Shown here: positions 60,695 through 64,000 of the stretch, one piece after another
How the letters are laid out: every line of letters starts with the position of its first letter
How positions within the stretch are numbered: the stretch's first letter is position 1
Assembly (NCBI GenBank): GCA_036346205.1
Contig: JARFJB010000002.1
Coordinates: 1,359,501-1,423,500, forward strand
DNA: 64,000 nt
DNA from: Vesta saturnalis
Lineage: Eukaryota > Arthropoda > Insecta > Coleoptera > Lampyridae
Direction: 5' to 3'
Made by a program: the position numbers and the translations under genes
Notes under the pieces: generated by a model
What the model was told of the DNA's origin: nothing
The model's database searches: none
The model's input: the letters and a program-made list of their open reading frames with translations, nothing else

Positions 60695-61981
60695 AAGGGT
60701 TTTCCAATAAGAAGTGTTATTTTGATATTCAAAGAAAAATGGAATTTTTGAGATAATTGATCGGATGTTTATTTCATTATAAAGAGGAAGATATGCCGTT
60801 AATAATGGAAAACAATACCACGACCACGCTTACAGGACCATATACTTTTCATGAAATTTTCCATAACCAAATCGGAAAGTGGCTGCCCTATGTCATTGAT
60901 AGCCTCACGAATTCCATCTTTGAGGTCTTGAATCGACGCTAGGCTGTTGGCGTAGACCTTATCTTTCACGTGGCCCCAAAGGAAGAAGTCGCAAGGTGTT
61001 AAATCATAAGATCTCGGTGGCCAATTGTGATCACCTCTTCGAGAGATAACACGGTCCGGAAACTTTTCCCGTAAAAGATCAATGGTTTCGTTGCTTGTGT
61101 GGTACGTAGCGTCGTCTTGTTGAAAGTAAACGTTGTCTAGATCAATACCATCCAATTCCGGCCATAAAAAATCATTAATCATCTCTCGATAGCGCAATCC
61201 ATTCACCCTAACTGTTGCTTCAGCCTCATTTTCGAAAAAGTAAGGTCCAATGACCCCGCCAGACCATAAACCGCACCAAACAGTCACACGTTGAGGATGG
61301 AGAGGCTTTTCAACAATAACTCTTGGGTTTTCCGAGCCCCAGATGCGACAATTTTGCCTGTTGACGTACCCACCGAGGTGGAAATGGGCCTCATCAGTCA
61401 AGATGATTTTTCGATGGAATTCCGGATCATTTTCATGCATTTCAACGACCCAATCAGCAAAGACACGACGTTGTTGATGATCGGGCGGCTTGAGTTCTTG
61501 TGTTAACTGAACTTTATAAGCCTTAAGACCCAAGTCTTTATGGAAAATACGGTGTAATGACGTTTGTGGAATGCCCAATTCCAAAGCACGACGAGGAATG
61601 GACAAACCTGGGTTTTCTTCAGCAATTTGGGCTACAGCAGCAATATTCTCAGTTGTTCTTGAGCGACGTGCACGGGTTTTATTCTTCACATCATTAACTT
61701 GTCCCAACAGCTCGAATTTGTTGACCAATTTCTGTATAGCGGTCCGACAAGGTGCTTCACGACGACTCAAAATGTTTTAGTTTTACGAACCGTCTCTGCC
61801 AAATTTTCACCATTTTTATAGTGAATTTTAATAATTTCAATGCGTTGTTGAAGCGTGTATCGTTCCATTTTATTAATCGCGTAGTTTTTACTTGTCAAAT
61901 GTCAATAAATGACAGCTTCAAAAGTGACATCTACCGAAATAGCGGGCTACTCAAATTAACACCTCTTATTGGAAAACCCTT
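60695..61981 (-). mobile_element. DD41D Tc1/mariner element, nearly intact
   Basis: Terminal inverted repeats of about 31 bp begin AAGGGTTTTCCAATAAGA and differ at two or three positions. TA duplications lie at 60693-60694 and 61982-61983. Length is 1287 bp, normal for mariner-type elements. It holds one transposase on the minus strand and little else. Confidence 0.95.
60799..61868 (-). pseudogene. DD41D (rosa-type) transposase with a single frameshift
   Basis: The likely start is ATG at 61868 (MERYTLQQRIEIIKIHYKNG). One frameshift near 61755 shifts into an open frame of about 322 codons. Domains: the first HTH at residues 1-35, a second HTH (LSIPRRALELGIPQTSLHRI), then the catalytic core ILTDEAHFHLGGYVNRQNCR (first Asp), WCGLWSGGVIGPYFFENEAE, FQQDDATYHTSNETIDLL (second Asp) and PPRSYDLTPCDFFLWGHVKD (third Asp). 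The second and third Asp are separated by 41 residues. All catalytic residues are present. The C-terminus VFHY has a normal stop. It is the only transposase in the window close to functional. Confidence 0.93.
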
Positions 61982-61983
61982 TA

Positions 61984-63329
61984 TTACAAAGATTTTTTTT
62001 AAATTTCGATTTTTGATTGTAATTATTCTTTCTGCAACCGAAGAATTTCCATCTCCTCCTTATTTTCTCCTGCTGGTGTAGCAGCATGGCTTGATCATTG
62101 TATCGACCCATTAAATTTTTTTATTCACTAGCTCTTCAAAGCGTGCGCTGACAGATGTTTTACTACTAACTGATGGTTGGGTAACTAACAGTTAAATAAT
62201 AATGGATAAACATTCTGGAGATTTGACTACCAGTTTAGTTTTAGTTAGTTCTTGACTGTTACTTACGTAGCAAGAAATTTTAGCTGAACATTGATAAACC
62301 GACCCTTAATCTAGAAGATGTATAGTTAGTTTGAGTATATAAATGTAATATTCATTTTAATTCCAAACAGATTTGTAATGTAATGAAGCTGCATGTAATT
62401 GTTAATTGTCATGTTTCGTATTTCGAATTGGATTGGCATATCAACCATTGGTCGTTGGATCAATATTTTACAGCACACTTAATTTTTGTTATATTATTAT
62501 TTTCATTTTAACTTCAAATGTGATTGAAATTTTGAAAGGTGAACCTTTAAAAATTACATACAAACCTGAATTAAAATGGAGGCCACGTAAATATAGAAAG
62601 TAATAAGATTAAGCTCTAAAACGTGCTTTAGCCTTTCCATATATACAAATTATTTAATTATGCTTGCTTTTTAAAGCTCTTTTGAAAATATGGCATGTAA
62701 CAATTAAATTTTTTTTATGGAGATTAGTTGGAATTAGATTTAATTGAGTTGATAATGGAGAGTATAATGACGTTTGGACTTGTGAACCATTTGTAACAGT
62801 TGTTTGGTACAGTAACACATAAAAAACTTCAACCATGTATAAACATATACTACAAGTAATGTACAGATTGCGCGAATTATAAATAATTACTACATAAACC
62901 AGTTTAGATTTATTACACCACGTGAAATAATTATATTTTTTTTTAACTTTGTTTGGTTTGTTCATTTAATAATGGTACAAAATAAATGTGAAATTGGAAA
63001 ATTCGTTCATATGTTTACAGTTTATTTTTTTACTACAGAGCCTCAAGACAAAATATATTTTTTGTTAGATATTATTTTAGTTCTATACAAACATGAAAAT
63101 CAAAGCTTTCACGAGAAAGCTGTTAACAAATTTTTGACATATCATATTCAGAGTTAATATTTCATGAGCAACGACTATACGAAATAATTTTATCACAGTT
63201 TTCGAGAGCACGTTGCTCGGTAACAGCCCAACGCCGAAGGCGGTAGAATGTTGCTTAAAAATAGAGTTGGAAAAGGAGAGTTGCGATAAAACTATGAGTT
63301 ATTCATCACTAGATTTTATGCACTATAAA
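61984..63329. other. No gene seen
   Basis: AT-rich, nothing recognised. A short palindrome (GAGCACGTTGCTC) lies near 63207. Confidence 0.4.
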
Positions 63330-63415
63330 ATGCCGAAATATGTGCATATATATGCATTTAAAAACCTTAAAATATGCATCAAAAATGCATTATTAATTCA
63401 AAATATGCATAAATA
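63330..63415. repeat. Clustered ATGCAT-type motifs
   Basis: TATGCAT or AATGCAT occurs at least six times within 85 bp (TATGCATTT, ATATGCATC, AAATGCATT, AATATGCATA and others). It lies about 0.3 kb beyond the stop of a hAT transposase, so it may be that element's subterminal repeat. Confidence 0.6.
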
Positions 63416-63708
63416 TTGAATCTTCTATTTACCTGTGTTAATTCCAAATTATAACATTAATATATAAAAAAAGTATATATGCTTGTAATTTTTTAATAGG
63501 AACAAGCTAAAATGGCATACAAACTTATTATTTTAACATTCAACATTATGTGTTATTTAAAAACTACATATTTACTTATACACTATACATTTATCAAAAC
63601 TGCACCCTGTCATTACTACTTACAAAGCAATTATTATTTTAACATTATTTTAAAATTATGTGTTATTTAAAAATTACATATTACTTATACGCTATAGATT
63701 TATAAATA

Positions 63709-64000
63709 TTACACCCTCTCATTACTATTTGCAAAACAATTTATAACTAAATATTTTTCCAAGTTTTCGGGCAGAAAATTTTGGCGTCTGTCCGATAGTA
63801 TGTTTTTGTACAAAGAAAAACTTCTTTCTACATCCACAGAAGTTATGGGTGCATATTTTAATGCGGCTAATATGGCCAAATCTAAATTTATAACAAGATC
63901 ATCGGAATTTTCCTCAAGTTTCAGAACTTTATTATTAACTTTTAGTAACATCTGACATCCACTGTTTTTTTGTAAAATTTCATTTAATTTATTAGAAATA
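63709..64000 (-). pseudogene. hAT transposase C-terminus, running off the window
   Basis: The frame is open from the window edge to a stop at 63709-63711. It reads KLEENSDDLVINLDLAILAA, then LKYAPITSVDVERSFSLYKN, ILSDRRQNFLPENLEKYLV and INCFANSN. The TSxxVERSFSxYKxxLsdxR and NLExxL pattern is the hAT dimerisation domain. No stop occurs in the visible part, so it could belong to an intact transposase or a domesticated gene; the rest lies outside. It is unlike the hAT relic at 1.8 kb. Confidence 0.85.

Noticed and set aside
61291..61780. Plus-strand frames within the DD41D mariner
   Set aside because: They are antisense to the well-conserved transposase.

Overview
The window looks like a stretch of an arthropod, most likely insect, nuclear genome. 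It is AT-rich and has introns, long (TA)n microsatellites and a dense mixture of eukaryotic transposon classes. I see no convincing intact host gene. Almost everything that can be named is a transposable element or a relic of one, often nested inside another. The species cannot be fixed from the sequence alone.

Layout. 1-5.4 kb: a hAT element (1187-5377) with GATC-rich ends sits in a (TA)n tract, and a 2.8 kb pogo/Tigger element (2179-4975) is nested inside it. 5.4-8.5 kb: nothing recognisable. 8.7-11.7 kb: a DD34D mariner pseudogene, then a DDE_3-type transposase split by an insert of about 0.7 kb. 12-15 kb: a duplicated 98-bp sequence, a THAP-finger exon and a small tRNA-derived retroposon with 12-bp target duplications. 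16-22.4 kb: a palindromic element with a transposon in its centre, then several Penelope-like (PLE) fragments in both orientations, broken by other insertions. 23-31 kb: a 324-bp foldback MITE, LINE remains and three DD41D (rosa-type) Tc1/mariner elements. 31.8-34.5 kb: an element with about 330-bp inverted ends and an unusual intron-containing gene, itself split by a 1 kb foldback. 38-40 kb: a minus-strand non-LTR retrotransposon with a (GAA)n tail.

41-46.3 kb: two large inverted-repeat elements in tandem. One has a five-copy minisatellite at its core. The other carries a DD41D transposase and a retroposon holding a foldable tRNA with an inverted partial copy of itself. 46.3-50.4 kb: PLE, transposase and LINE relics. 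51.0-52.8 kb: a Tc1-like element with long terminal repeats. 53.6-54.0 kb: a Crypton-like tyrosine recombinase fragment. 55 kb: a weak retroviral-envelope-like relic. 56.9-59.1 kb: a GC-richer Jockey-type LINE. 59.5-60.7 kb: a PIF/Harbinger pseudogene. 60.7-62.0 kb: the best preserved element, a DD41D mariner with one frameshift and clear TIRs and TA duplications. 63.7-64 kb: the end of another hAT transposase running out of the window.

Two patterns tie the region together. DD41D-type elements, whose ends usually begin CAGGG, recur at least eight times. Insertions repeatedly sit in (TA)n tracts or exactly at the central TA of larger palindromes, which suggests a preference for cruciform-prone targets. 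All functional statements come from reading motifs; no database search was run.
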